Source: Sphingomonas_E sp042693015
Lineage (GTDB): Bacteria > Pseudomonadota > Alphaproteobacteria > Sphingomonadales > Sphingomonadaceae
Assembly: GCF_042693015.1 (NCBI RefSeq)
Contig: NZ_CP170544.1
Location: 1,736,001-1,800,000, forward strand
Direction of reading: 5' to 3'
Length of the DNA: 64,000 nucleotides
Each line of letters begins with the position of its first letter. The first letter of the stretch is position 1. The notes below the pieces were generated by a model, which searched no databases, was not told where the DNA came from, and worked only from the letters and a program-made list of their open reading frames with translations. This document shows, piece by piece, positions 24,627-33,628 of the stretch. The position numbers were made by a program, and so were the translations under genes.

Positions 24627-26558
24627 ATGGCGAATGATGCTGCACCAAGCGGATCGAACGGAGCACCCGCCACCGTCTTCGTCAGCTATTCGCGCGATGA
24701 CCAGAAGCAGGCGCTGCCGATCATCAGGCTGATCGAGGAATCCGGCTATTCGGTGTGGTGGGACGGCCTGCTCGGCGGAGGTGAGCGATATTCGCAAACC
24801 ACCGCGGCAGCGCTGGAGAACGCCGCCGCCGTTGTCGTGCTCTGGTCGAACACATCCGTCGCCTCCCATTGGGTTCATGATGAAGCCACGCGGGCGCGCG
24901 ACAGGAAACGCATCATTCCCGTTTCGATCGACGGCGTGCCGCCACCGCTCGGGTTCGGGCAGTTCCAGACGATCGACCTTTCGCGCGCAAAACTGAAAGC
25001 CGGCGATCCTGCCGTGCAGAATCTGCTCCGCACCCTCGCCTTGCTCCACGATCAACCCGTCACATCAGCACAACCGACCGCGCCGGCGGCCAAGCCTATC
25101 GACCGGCGGATCTTCCTTGGCGGTGGGGTGCTGCTTGCGGCTGTCGGGACGGCAGTGGTGGTGTGGGTCCGGCCCTTTGTCGGCGATCGCGACAATAACA
25201 GCGTGGCGGTCCTACCCTTTGCCAATCTCAGCGGCGATCCGGGGCAAAGCTATTTCTCTGACGGCGTGGCAGCGGAAGTCCGTTCCGAGCTCGCCCAGAA
25301 CCCGCTCCTGCAAGTCGCGGCGCAGACCTCCTCCGCAAAATTCGCAGCCCGGCAAGAGGATGCGAAGACCATCGCCAGAAAGCTGGGGGTTGCGCACCTG
25401 CTCGACGGCAATGTCCGCAAATCGGGCAATGTCGTGCGGGTTTCCGTCGAGCTGACCGAGGGCGCCACGGGTTTCAGCAAATGGTCCAAGAGCTTCGAGC
25501 GACCACTGGCCGATGTGTTCGCCGTTCAGGATGAAATTGCCAATGCGGTAACGGCGGCGCTTTCCTCCGAGCTAACCAAGGGCGGCGCCAAAGGCGCGGT
25601 AGGCGGAACCGAGAATTTCGCGGCCTATGACGCCTATCTGCGCGGGAACGCGCTTTACCAGCTCTCCTCCGGCGAACAGAGCGGAAGGGACGCGCTGGCG
25701 CAGTATGACGACGCCATCGCCAAGGATCCCCGCTATGCCGCAGCCTGGGCCGCCCGTTCCCGCACGCTGGCATCGATCGCCAATCAATATCTCGATGGGG
25801 CGGCGCGAAAGGCGATGTTCGATGACGCGATCGAATCCGCGAAGAAATCGCTGAGTCTCGCCGCCAATCTGGCGGACGGGCATTCGGCGCTCGGCTATGC
25901 GACGCTTTTCGGCCGGCGGGATGCGCGGGCGGCGCGTGAGCCGTTCGAGCGATCCGCACAGCTCGGCCAGGGCGCATCGGACGTACTCACGCGATACGCC
26001 CTCTATTGCGCACGCACCGGTGCGTTCGAAAAGGCGCGCACGGCCATTGCCCGGGCCGCCATGCTCGACCCGTTGAACCCCCTCGCCCAGCGCTCGGTCG
26101 GCACGGTCGAATATACCGCCCGTCGATATCCTGAAGCGATCGCTGCTTTTGAAAAGGCCCTGATCCTCAACCCGCAAATGAGCGGAACGCCAGCCGCGAT
26201 CGGCTTCAGCCAGCTCATGCTCGGACAGACGGACCTCGCGGCCAAGTCCTTCGCCAGGGAAAGCAGCGCATTGCGGCGCCTGACCGGGGTCGCGATGGTG
26301 AAGCGGAAACAAGGGCATCGGCCAGAGGCAGATGCCGCGCTCGCCGAAATCGTCCGCGAATTCGGCAACAGCGCTCTTTACGAACAGGCGCAAATTCTGG
26401 CCCAATGGGGCGATCGGGACCGCGCAATGGCGACGTTGATGAAGGCGAACGAGACAGGCGATCCTGGCCTGGTCCTGATCCGCACCGACCCGTTGATCGA
26501 CCCATTGCGCAATGCACCGGGTTTCGCCGGTTTGCTAAGGCAGCGGGGTTTCGAGTAG
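24627..26558 (+). CDS. TIR-transmembrane-TPR protein
   Basis: A 643-residue protein. Residues 16-140 form a TIR domain: VFVSYSRDDQ, GYSVWWDGLLGGGERY, AVVVLWSNTSVASHWVHDEA and IIPVSIDG. Glu86 in W-V-x-x-E matches the catalytic Glu of NAD-cleaving TIR proteins. One membrane helix lies at about 162-181 (IFLGGGVLLAAVGTAVVVW). A FlgO/TolB-N-like domain follows (VAVLPFANLSGDPGQSYFSD, then LLDGNVRKSGNVVRVSVELT), as in class III adenylate cyclases, and then TPR-like repeats to the end. The start at 24627 is preferred because the earlier open frame overlaps the divergent SLOG gene. It probably senses through TPRs outside the membrane and signals through TIR inside. Confidence 0.85.
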   Translation: MANDAAPSGSNGAPATVFVSYSRDDQKQALPIIRLIEESGYSVWWDGLLGGGERYSQTTAAALENAAAVVVLWSNTSVASHWVHDEATRARDRKRIIPVSIDGVPPPLGFGQFQTIDLSRAKLKAGDPAVQNLLRTLALLHDQPVTSAQPTAPAAKPIDRRIFLGGGVLLAAVGTAVVVWVRPFVGDRDNNSVAVLPFANLSGDPGQSYFSDGVAAEVRSELAQNPLLQVAAQTSSAKFAARQEDAKTIARKLGVAHLLDGNVRKSGNVVRVSVELTEGATGFSKWSKSFERPLADVFAVQDEIANAVTAALSSELTKGGAKGAVGGTENFAAYDAYLRGNALYQLSSGEQSGRDALAQYDDAIAKDPRYAAAWAARSRTLASIANQYLDGAARKAMFDDAIESAKKSLSLAANLADGHSALGYATLFGRRDARAAREPFERSAQLGQGASDVLTRYALYCARTGAFEKARTAIARAAMLDPLNPLAQRSVGTVEYTARRYPEAIAAFEKALILNPQMSGTPAAIGFSQLMLGQTDLAAKSFARESSALRRLTGVAMVKRKQGHRPEADAALAEIVREFGNSALYEQAQILAQWGDRDRAMATLMKANETGDPGLVLIRTDPLIDPLRNAPGFAGLLRQRGFE

Positions 26559-26588
26559 ATTTACCGCTTGATCATGGGGGCGAAACAG

Positions 26589-26855
26589 ATGCGCGGAATT
26601 CCTACGATTGGTGCCACAGCGTCGCTACTTCTGCTGTTGGCCGCCTGCGGCGCGAAAGAGCCGAAAGCGACGGCGCCCGATGACGACAATGCCGCGGTTT
26701 CCCAGCGCACCGGCGGCGATGACAAGACCGGCGGCGACGACAAGACCGGTGGCGATGATAAAACCGGTGGCGATGACAAGACCGGCGGCGACGACAAGAC
26801 CGGTGGCGATGATAAAACCGGTGGCGACGACAAGACGGGCGGCGACGACAAATAA
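26589..26855 (+). CDS. Small lipoprotein with eight TGGDDK repeats
   Basis: An 88-residue protein. The N-terminus MRGIPTIGATASLLLLLAAC is a lipoprotein signal with lipobox LAAC, so the mature protein is acylated at Cys20. A short linker (GAKEPKATAPDDDNAAVSQR) is followed by eight perfect TGGDDK hexapeptides to the C-terminus. The repeated Asp pairs suggest a flexible acidic tail able to bind cations. The start at 26589 follows GGGGG by eight bases; upstream ATG and TTG codons are possible. It is 30 bases after the TIR gene in the same direction and is probably cotranscribed. I know no family for it. Confidence 0.7.
   Translation: MRGIPTIGATASLLLLLAACGAKEPKATAPDDDNAAVSQRTGGDDKTGGDDKTGGDDKTGGDDKTGGDDKTGGDDKTGGDDKTGGDDK
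26709..26852 (+). repeat. Tandem 18-bp coding repeat, eight units
   Basis: Eight 18-base units encode TGGDDK. Synonymous differences (gat/gac, aaa/aag, ggt/ggc) form a 54-base higher-order unit that occurs twice, showing past duplication in blocks of three units. Copy number may vary between strains. Confidence 0.85.
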
Positions 26856-26870
26856 TCTGCCGTCGAGCAC

Positions 26871-27893
26871 TCAGTATCGGGTGATACGACCAGCCGGGGC
26901 CTGCTTCATCGCGTCCGTCATCCACTGCCGATAGGCGCCGGCATTGACGTAGAGCGCCGGCACCCCCTTGATGCCGCAGCCATAGCCGAACGAGACCAGC
27001 CCCACGAGCACGCGCTCCTTGCCTTCGGCGCGAGTCATCGGGCCGCCGCTATCGCCGTTGCAGGAATCCCGGCCATCGCTTGATCCGGCGCAGATGGTCT
27101 CGGGGATGAGGGCCGACCGGTAGCTGGCCCGCGTGGCACAAGCCGATTGCTGCAGGATCGTCAACGCCACTTCCATCAGCCTGAACGACTTGCGGTTCAC
27201 CCTCTTCATGTCGCGCGTCATCGTCATCGATGTCTCTCGCTCGCTCGTCAGGCCCCATCCGGTGACGGTGACGAAGGGATTGGCGTCGAGCGGAAGGTCG
27301 CTGGCCTTGCTGCCGAGCACCCTGATCGGGGCGATATTTGTCGCAGGTGGCCCTTCCGGCACGATCCGCATCAAGGCGATGTCATGGATATGCTTGTCCG
27401 GGTCATAGGCCTTGTGGATCACGACGCGCTCGATCCGATAGGTGGCGCCCCCACTGGTGAGATCCTGCGTTCCCAACCGAACACCGCGTTGCGCCATGAA
27501 ATCGCCCTCTCGTGGCAACCGCGCGCAATGCGCCGCGGTCACGATCCAATCCTTCGCGATCAGCACACCGCCACAACGGTGGTTCAGTTCCCAGGTCGGT
27601 TTCATCCAGAGGAACTTGCTCCCACCATCGGTGCGCCCGCGGTCCGCCGCGATTTCGGCCTGGGTATATTCGGCATCGCCCTTGGCGAAGATCTGCGCTT
27701 GCCATGGCGCGCTGCCTGCCTTTGCGGGATAGCCGCCAACGATCCGGCCGCCGTCATCATCGGGATCTGGAGCAGGCGGCTCGGCCGCATCGGCGGCGGC
27801 AGTGGGATCATGCGCTTCGGAAACCGGCACGTCCTGTGCTGAGGCCTGCACGGCAAGCAGCGCGATCATGATCGGACCGAGAATATATCGCAT
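26871..27893 (-). CDS. Secreted trypsin-like serine protease
   Basis: A 340-residue S1-family protease. It has a signal peptide (MRYILGPIMIALLAVQASA) and an acidic Pro-rich propeptide, then the activation-site-like RIVGGYPAKAGSAPWQAQI that normally opens a mature chymotrypsin-fold enzyme. The triad is complete: His in VTAAHCAR, Asp in HDIALMRI and Ser in CNGDSGGPM. Paired Cys fit the usual disulfides. The start at 27893 follows AGGTGG; a GTG at 27902 sits inside that ribosome site. It lies nine bases after the first caspase gene in the same operon. An RIVGG site implies activation by proteolysis, possibly by a partner protease. Confidence 0.9.
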   Translation of the reverse strand: MRYILGPIMIALLAVQASAQDVPVSEAHDPTAAADAAEPPAPDPDDDGGRIVGGYPAKAGSAPWQAQIFAKGDAEYTQAEIAADRGRTDGGSKFLWMKPTWELNHRCGGVLIAKDWIVTAAHCARLPREGDFMAQRGVRLGTQDLTSGGATYRIERVVIHKAYDPDKHIHDIALMRIVPEGPPATNIAPIRVLGSKASDLPLDANPFVTVTGWGLTSERETSMTMTRDMKRVNRKSFRLMEVALTILQQSACATRASYRSALIPETICAGSSDGRDSCNGDSGGPMTRAEGKERVLVGLVSFGYGCGIKGVPALYVNAGAYRQWMTDAMKQAPAGRITRY

Positions 27894-27902
27894 CTGATCC
27901 AC

Positions 27903-29819
27903 CTATTTCCTGATGATCGCCTGGGTCACGACCGCCGTCCAGTTTCCGACCCGCGGGACCGCCGGATCGCGAGCGCCCTGTTGTGCCGCGCAAAGCGCCC
28001 GCGCCAGTATCGAATTGCAGGCGGCAGGGTCTCGCGCGCCGGCACCGCTCTGTTCCAGCACCGATGCGTTGATGGGCTGATCGGTGGACAATGTCAGGAA
28101 GATCAGCCGCCCCTCGCTGTCCGGCTTGCCGAACGCGACGATCGGCCGGCCCGGCGCGACCGCTGAATCCAGGCCGCCATGATCCGGCACGGCAAGATTG
28201 ACCGCGAAGCTGTCATCGATCGCGAACACATAGATATAGCGAGGCTCGGCCGCGCGGTTGATCGCGATCAGCTTGGCATTGGCGTTGAGCTTGAGCACGG
28301 GCCCATCGGACTGGTGCACGGCCTTGCAGGCGAAGGCGTTGGCGTCGAGGTCGTTGCCGATGCAGAATTGCACGTCGGCGCGCGTGGCATCGGAGCGCAG
28401 CGCCAGCAGCACCTGAACACGCGCAATTTTCTGAAGCGCGATCCTCAGCCGGTTCGAGAAGTCAGCCGCGGCGGCGGAGCCAAGCGATGCCACCGCAATC
28501 CCGTCGGCGCCCACAAGCTTATATCCGTCACGGGTAGGCACGATCGCAAAGGGCGCGGATGGCGCCACCCGGACGAACTTCATCGCTTGCAGCATCGTCG
28601 CGATGGCCGCGCTATCTTCCGGGGCCGCACTGTTACGCACGAGCAGCACTTCCTCACCGAAGGCATGAGCAGTTTCCCGCGCGATCAGCTGTGGTGGAAG
28701 GCTCGCGGACGGCGGATCGATCGTCAAAGTCGCGCGCGCGGTCTCCACATTCGAAACCTGCCCGGTCGCCAGCGGCTTGGCGCCATCATCCAACGCGTCG
28801 CCGGTCTTGGCGAACAAGGCATAAGTAGAGCCGGCAGTAACCCCGTTCAGTTGCCCACCGGCTAGCCAGATCGCGCCCCTGTCGTTGACGGCGGTGAGCA
28901 GCGGGATGCGACGCTCGCCGCCCCCCATCGACGCCGTCAGCGCACCTTCCGCCTGGGGCCGTTGCGCGGTGTGGCCGGTTTCGGCGACTTTCAGGCGGAC
29001 TTCGGTTGCAATGTCGGCGAAGGCCGCATTGGGCATGACGCTCAGTGTCTGCGCGAGCGCGGTCGTGAAGACGCCCGCTCGCTTGCCGACCGCCCCCACC
29101 TCGCGCGCCTCCTCGCCATCCGCGGCCGCCGCGAAATGGACGCGATAGCCCTCGTCTATTCCGGGCGCCACGGGCGCACCCGCCGCCACGACTCCGCGCA
29201 TCCGCCGCGGCGGCGCATCGCGGCTTTGCCCCTCGGCCGGGCCGTCCCGCGCGGCCGTTCCCGAATGGCAGGAGTCGAATATGGTGACGACGTTGACGCC
29301 CTTGGCGGTCGCCGTGTCGATGACGGTCTTGATTTCCCTGTCCAGAATATCGGCTTCGACATCCGCGCCCGGCTGACGCGCGTCATAGGGCAGGATCGTG
29401 TCATTATAGCCGCTCGACTGGTCGAAAATCTGGCTGTCGACGAACTGCGAACCATGGCCCGCGAAATACAGGATCAGCGTATCGCCCTTGGCCGAGGCGG
29501 CGATCTGCTTTTGCCAGGCGTCGAATATCGCCTTGCGTGTCGCGCATTCATTGACCAGCGTGATCGAGACGGCGTTCGCAGATGCGCATTGGCCTGCCGT
29601 CTCCGTATCGAGATCGATCGCATATGCCGCGCGCAGCGCCTCCTTGATATGGCGCGCATCGCTGACCGCCCCGCTCAGATCCTTGAAATCCGCTTCGGGC
29701 ACCTTGGTTTGCGAATAAGCGTAATGGTCGATCCCGATGAACACTGCGCGTAACGCCGCCGCGGCCGGTGTTGGTAGAAGCGCAAGGGCTGCCAGCAGGC
29801 CGATCCAGCCGCGCGTCAT
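27903..29819 (-). CDS. Exported caspase-family (C14) protein
   Basis: A 638-residue protein. The signal peptide is MTRGWIGLLAALALLPTPAA. A caspase p20-like domain begins at AVFIGIDHYAYS. The catalytic dyad is His122 in LYFAGHGSQF and Cys184 in TIFDSCHSGTA, both intact. After the peptidase come 400 residues of beta-rich sequence including WLAGGQLNGVTAGSTYALFA and a C-terminal ALRSDATRADVQFCIGNDLD, suggesting sensory or adaptor beta domains. The ATG at 29819 overlaps the stop of the upstream caspase gene (ATGA). Bacterial caspase homologues cleave after Arg or Lys, which would suit activation of the neighbouring RIVGG-type zymogen; that link is inference. Confidence 0.85.
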   Translation of the reverse strand: MTRGWIGLLAALALLPTPAAAALRAVFIGIDHYAYSQTKVPEADFKDLSGAVSDARHIKEALRAAYAIDLDTETAGQCASANAVSITLVNECATRKAIFDAWQKQIAASAKGDTLILYFAGHGSQFVDSQIFDQSSGYNDTILPYDARQPGADVEADILDREIKTVIDTATAKGVNVVTIFDSCHSGTAARDGPAEGQSRDAPPRRMRGVVAAGAPVAPGIDEGYRVHFAAAADGEEAREVGAVGKRAGVFTTALAQTLSVMPNAAFADIATEVRLKVAETGHTAQRPQAEGALTASMGGGERRIPLLTAVNDRGAIWLAGGQLNGVTAGSTYALFAKTGDALDDGAKPLATGQVSNVETARATLTIDPPSASLPPQLIARETAHAFGEEVLLVRNSAAPEDSAAIATMLQAMKFVRVAPSAPFAIVPTRDGYKLVGADGIAVASLGSAAAADFSNRLRIALQKIARVQVLLALRSDATRADVQFCIGNDLDANAFACKAVHQSDGPVLKLNANAKLIAINRAAEPRYIYVFAIDDSFAVNLAVPDHGGLDSAVAPGRPIVAFGKPDSEGRLIFLTLSTDQPINASVLEQSGAGARDPAACNSILARALCAAQQGARDPAVPRVGNWTAVVTQAIIRK

Positions 29820-32800
29820 GGCCGCACATTGTCGCGCAGGAGGATATTGCTGCCACCGGCGTTGAAATCGAACAGCGCCGGTTCCTGAACCATGGGCTTG
29901 GCTGATCCGGCATTGGCGCGCGCCCAGCCACGCGCGCCGGATGTATCGGTCGTCAGCCGACCGAGCCGGGCGTCGGCGCTCAGCGACGGCAGGCGCTTGG
30001 CCGCATAGGCGAACCATTCATCCACCGTGATCCGGCCGTCACCATTGCGATCCGCCTTGCCGCCGGTCGCGGTGATTCCCTCGCTCGCCAGCGCATAGGT
30101 CAACAATCCCTGTCGCAGCACCGGATCTTCGAGCGCGACGTCATCCGTCTGCGTCGCGGCGAGAATGCGGATGCCCTTGTCGAACGCAAGCTGGCCGAGA
30201 CCGGCATCGCCCATCGGCCCCGGCTTGAAATTACCGGCATCGACGCTGGCTGCCGAATGGCAGGCATCGATGATCAGCGCGATTTCGGCCGCGGGAATCG
30301 CGTCCAGATAGAGTGAAAGATTTGCCGACGAGAGCAATGTCGAGACATCGGGTGCCAATTCACCTTCAGGCCATTTGGCGTCGGCCGGGAGCAGATAGAA
30401 ATTGCCCTGGGGATCGGCCCAGCCATGCCCCGAAAAGCTGATTATGACGATGTCGTCCGGCCTTACCCGATCGAGCGAAGAGGCATCGAAGCCGAGTTGC
30501 GAAAGATATTCGGCCGAGGTGGAGGCATCGCCGCCGGCCAGCGCGCTCAGCAATATTTCGATCGCGTCTCGCGTCACCCGACGGGTCTTACCGTCGGGCA
30601 ATTTCGTACCCGCGAGCGTGATACGGCGGACTTCAAAATCGGGTATGGTCCCAAGCCGCTCGCCAAGCAGGGTCGCGTCCGATGCTGCGAACTGCAGCGC
30701 GAGGCGGGGCGCATCATAGGCATCGATGCCGATCGTGACGATGAAGGCGCGGCGCGGCTGCGGCGGGACCGGTGGGCGGCGATACTCGAACGTCGCGGTA
30801 TCGCTTTTGACGCGATCCTCGTTGAACGCATAAGCCGAGAAGCGCGAATTTTCGGTGCCGGCCGCCGTCGGCAGGTCGACCACGAAGTCGAGCAATGGAT
30901 AATGGCCCTTGGCATCGGGCTCGACCCGACTGAGCCGGCGCCAGCCATCCACATCCTTGCTCGCGATTTCAGCGACGGCCTCCGGGCGCCGCTCACCCAG
31001 CACCGGCTGCGACTTCATGAATTCGAACCGTCGCGCCGCGCCATCGGGTGTATCGGGAAACGCATCGAACTGCTTCTGCCTTTGGTCGATGTCCCGATAC
31101 ACCTGATCCGGATTATGGAGCATGAGCCGATCGTTGCGGAACAGGCGGACATCATAGACGCCCGAGCGCGTCTTGCCGTTGGCCGCGGTCGGATCGATGC
31201 CATCCGCAATCTCCACAGAGACGATCGCCGTGCGAGGCGTTTCGCCCGGCCGAACCTTGACGATGCGGACCTGCGGCAAAACCCGGTTGATGCCGGCCAG
31301 CGGGCGAATGGCGGGAAAAGCGGCATCGCAACTTGTCGGCTCGGCGCCGGCACAGGCCAGCAAGCGACGGGTAAGCCCCGGCTGATAATAATCGCGCATG
31401 AAGGTCTGCGGGGCGAGCGACTGGAAGGGTGCGTCCGATAGGACCCAGCGTACCGCCCGCGTATCCGCGGCAAGGTTGGTGTCGTACCGCCCCTTGGCAT
31501 CAATGGCGAAAAAGCGATCGCCGGGCAGCCGGTAGAGCGAGAAGAAAGGCGTGGCCGGTTCATCCAGATTCGGTAGAATCCGGTGAAAATCGATCGTGCC
31601 GCCCCTGCCCTCTATCCACAATAAAGGCTTGGTTGGGTGAAATCCCACATGGCCGAGATCCGCGGCGAATGCGCCCTTGGTCGGGCATTTGCGGGCATGA
31701 AGCGCTGCGGCATTGGCGTCGCATTGCAAGGTTGCCGAATAGCCGCGTCGGGTACGAAGTTGATCGCAATCGATCGGCGGCGCCCGCAGAATGGTGTCGG
31801 TGATCGCGAACAATTCGGTGTAGCCGAGTGCACTTTGCAGCGCGATCACGCGTCCGTCATAACTCGCCAGGGAGCGGGCGGAGGCGACCTCTTCGCCCTC
31901 GTCGATGACAGCGGTGCACAGATATTTTCCCGATTGGCGGTCATAGGCCTGGACGACCGGACCGCCCTCAAGCCGGACGCCATATTCCCCCTTCGCCGCG
32001 GCAGCTTCCGCCGCATGTTGCGAACAATCCGGATTTCCAGCCGCACCCAGGTCTCCGGACATTTCCAGCGGACAGGGTTGCGCGGTGACCGTGGAAACGT
32101 GCCCCGTATCCGTATCCGCCAGCCTTTTATCATCGACGGCCAGGATCGTCGGCGACGTCCAGCCCCTCAGTTTCGCGGGCGAGAGCGTACCCAGCTTGAC
32201 GGCCGGTGGGGCAGCGCCTGTGCCGAGATCCAGGCTGTGCAGCGTGGCGCCCGCTCCTGCACCTGTGTCCAACCAGGCGATCCGCATCCCGCCCGGTGCA
32301 AAGAGCGGCGGATGGGTGCCATCGATCTCGACGCTGCCGGACGCGGCACTGCTCTTGAACAAGGCATTGAGTTCGTCCGCCGACCTGCATTGCTTCTGCT
32401 GCGTCCGGCAGGCCTCGTCATTCGCCGTGCTGATTTCCTGAGCCCTATCGAGGTCGCGTGCCTTTTGCTCGATCCGCCGCGCCTTGGCCTCCAGCCTTTT
32501 GTCACCCTCATCCGGGGCGGGGCCCAGGGCGCCGACGAGGTTCACGGATCGCGCGCCGGCGTCAGGCGGGCGGATGGCCAAAGCTTCCCCGCGTCTTTCG
32601 ATCGTCCAGCCCAGTGATGATCGAGGCCAATCGGCTCGCATGAACAACGCCCGCTTCGTGGCGAGCGAGCCGTCCAGAAATGACGTTCCCGCCGCCCATG
32701 GCGGATCCACCTGTTCGTCGGACACCTGCGACGCCACGGCATCGCCGAAACGGACGCTGTAGGTCCGCCGGTGAAGCACGCTGCCCACGCCATTATCGAA

Positions 32801-33217
32801 CATGTCCTCGAACTTCAGTTCGACGACTTCCGCACCGCGGCCGTCCGCATTGACGCTGATCCGCTCGACAACGGTTCGCTCGCGCTGGTTGCCGAGCTGG
32901 ATGCGGTCGACGATGTTGCCGCCGAGATCCCAGATCAACAATTGCCCGTCGGTAGAGCCCGTGAGGACGAACTTGCCATCACGCGTCCAGGTCAGCGCGG
33001 AAATGGCCGCGGCGTGGCCATTCTGAACGATGATCCGCGGCTGCGCGACCTGCGCCGAGCCTTGTGACGCGGCCCCCGCAGTCGCGTTCATGCCGATTGC
33101 TGCAGCCCCAATCCACAGCAGGCCCATCAGCACCCTGCGTCCGCCAATATGCAGATGGTGGCCCGGTGGCGGCGGTACGTCTTCCAACGAACCTCGCCAT
33201 AGCCGCGGCACCGTCAT
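29816..33217 (-). CDS. WD40-caspase family protein with EF-hand-like loop
   Basis: A 1133-residue protein. A hydrophobic export segment MGLLWIGAAAIGMNATAGA starts at residue 31, so ATG 33127, with AGGGTG upstream, may be the true start. A WD40 repeat follows (GHAAAISALTWTRDGKFVLT, GSTDGQLLIWDL), then a long beta-rich region, then a C-terminal caspase domain. His931 is in ISFSGHGW and Cys986 in LIIDACHSA. Residues 1056-1067 read DRNGDGRITVDE, an exact EF-hand calcium loop, just after the peptidase core. It is first in the operon and coupled by ATGA to the second caspase. Calcium control is suggested but unproven. Confidence 0.85.
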   Translation of the reverse strand: MTVPRLWRGSLEDVPPPPGHHLHIGGRRVLMGLLWIGAAAIGMNATAGAASQGSAQVAQPRIIVQNGHAAAISALTWTRDGKFVLTGSTDGQLLIWDLGGNIVDRIQLGNQRERTVVERISVNADGRGAEVVELKFEDMFDNGVGSVLHRRTYSVRFGDAVASQVSDEQVDPPWAAGTSFLDGSLATKRALFMRADWPRSSLGWTIERRGEALAIRPPDAGARSVNLVGALGPAPDEGDKRLEAKARRIEQKARDLDRAQEISTANDEACRTQQKQCRSADELNALFKSSAASGSVEIDGTHPPLFAPGGMRIAWLDTGAGAGATLHSLDLGTGAAPPAVKLGTLSPAKLRGWTSPTILAVDDKRLADTDTGHVSTVTAQPCPLEMSGDLGAAGNPDCSQHAAEAAAAKGEYGVRLEGGPVVQAYDRQSGKYLCTAVIDEGEEVASARSLASYDGRVIALQSALGYTELFAITDTILRAPPIDCDQLRTRRGYSATLQCDANAAALHARKCPTKGAFAADLGHVGFHPTKPLLWIEGRGGTIDFHRILPNLDEPATPFFSLYRLPGDRFFAIDAKGRYDTNLAADTRAVRWVLSDAPFQSLAPQTFMRDYYQPGLTRRLLACAGAEPTSCDAAFPAIRPLAGINRVLPQVRIVKVRPGETPRTAIVSVEIADGIDPTAANGKTRSGVYDVRLFRNDRLMLHNPDQVYRDIDQRQKQFDAFPDTPDGAARRFEFMKSQPVLGERRPEAVAEIASKDVDGWRRLSRVEPDAKGHYPLLDFVVDLPTAAGTENSRFSAYAFNEDRVKSDTATFEYRRPPVPPQPRRAFIVTIGIDAYDAPRLALQFAASDATLLGERLGTIPDFEVRRITLAGTKLPDGKTRRVTRDAIEILLSALAGGDASTSAEYLSQLGFDASSLDRVRPDDIVIISFSGHGWADPQGNFYLLPADAKWPEGELAPDVSTLLSSANLSLYLDAIPAAEIALIIDACHSAASVDAGNFKPGPMGDAGLGQLAFDKGIRILAATQTDDVALEDPVLRQGLLTYALASEGITATGGKADRNGDGRITVDEWFAYAAKRLPSLSADARLGRLTTDTSGARGWARANAGSAKPMVQEPALFDFNAGGSNILLRDNVRP

Positions 33218-33628
33218 CGCCCGGCTGTGGATGAATGCGGCCGCTTACCCGCGTGTGGCACATATTTCGTCAGCAATATCGAAAGCACATGATCGACATT
33301 GGCCATCTCTGGAACTCCGGTCCAGCATCGCCCGTAATGCTAAACTTACCCCGTCGGTTGGCAAAGATGGAATTTCGAAGGACGATCTTCGGCCACGAGC
33401 GGCCGCAAGATGCTGAAATCGGGCGTCCCCATCTAACGAACTGGCAGTGTGCCTGTTGAAATCGGTCGTCCGCGTGGCCCACCATTCCATGCAAAGCAGA
33501 TAGCGCGGCTGTCCTTTTCGATAGGCGCTTCTAATTCCTGATGTGCCCGCCGCGCCCGTTCCCTATCATTCGGAAATGAAACAGGCAGTCACGACATACA
33601 CAGCCGCGGGAAGACCGCCGAGGCGGCG
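33218..33628. other. Intergenic region, nothing identified
   Basis: It separates the caspase operon (leftward) from the hydrolase gene (rightward), so it should hold two divergent promoters. I see no strong -35/-10 pair, repeat or gene. Confidence 0.4.

Noticed and set aside
26709..26852. Regular repeat considered as non-coding tandem array or CRISPR
   Set aside because: It is in frame, without spacers, and encodes exact hexapeptides following a lipoprotein signal.
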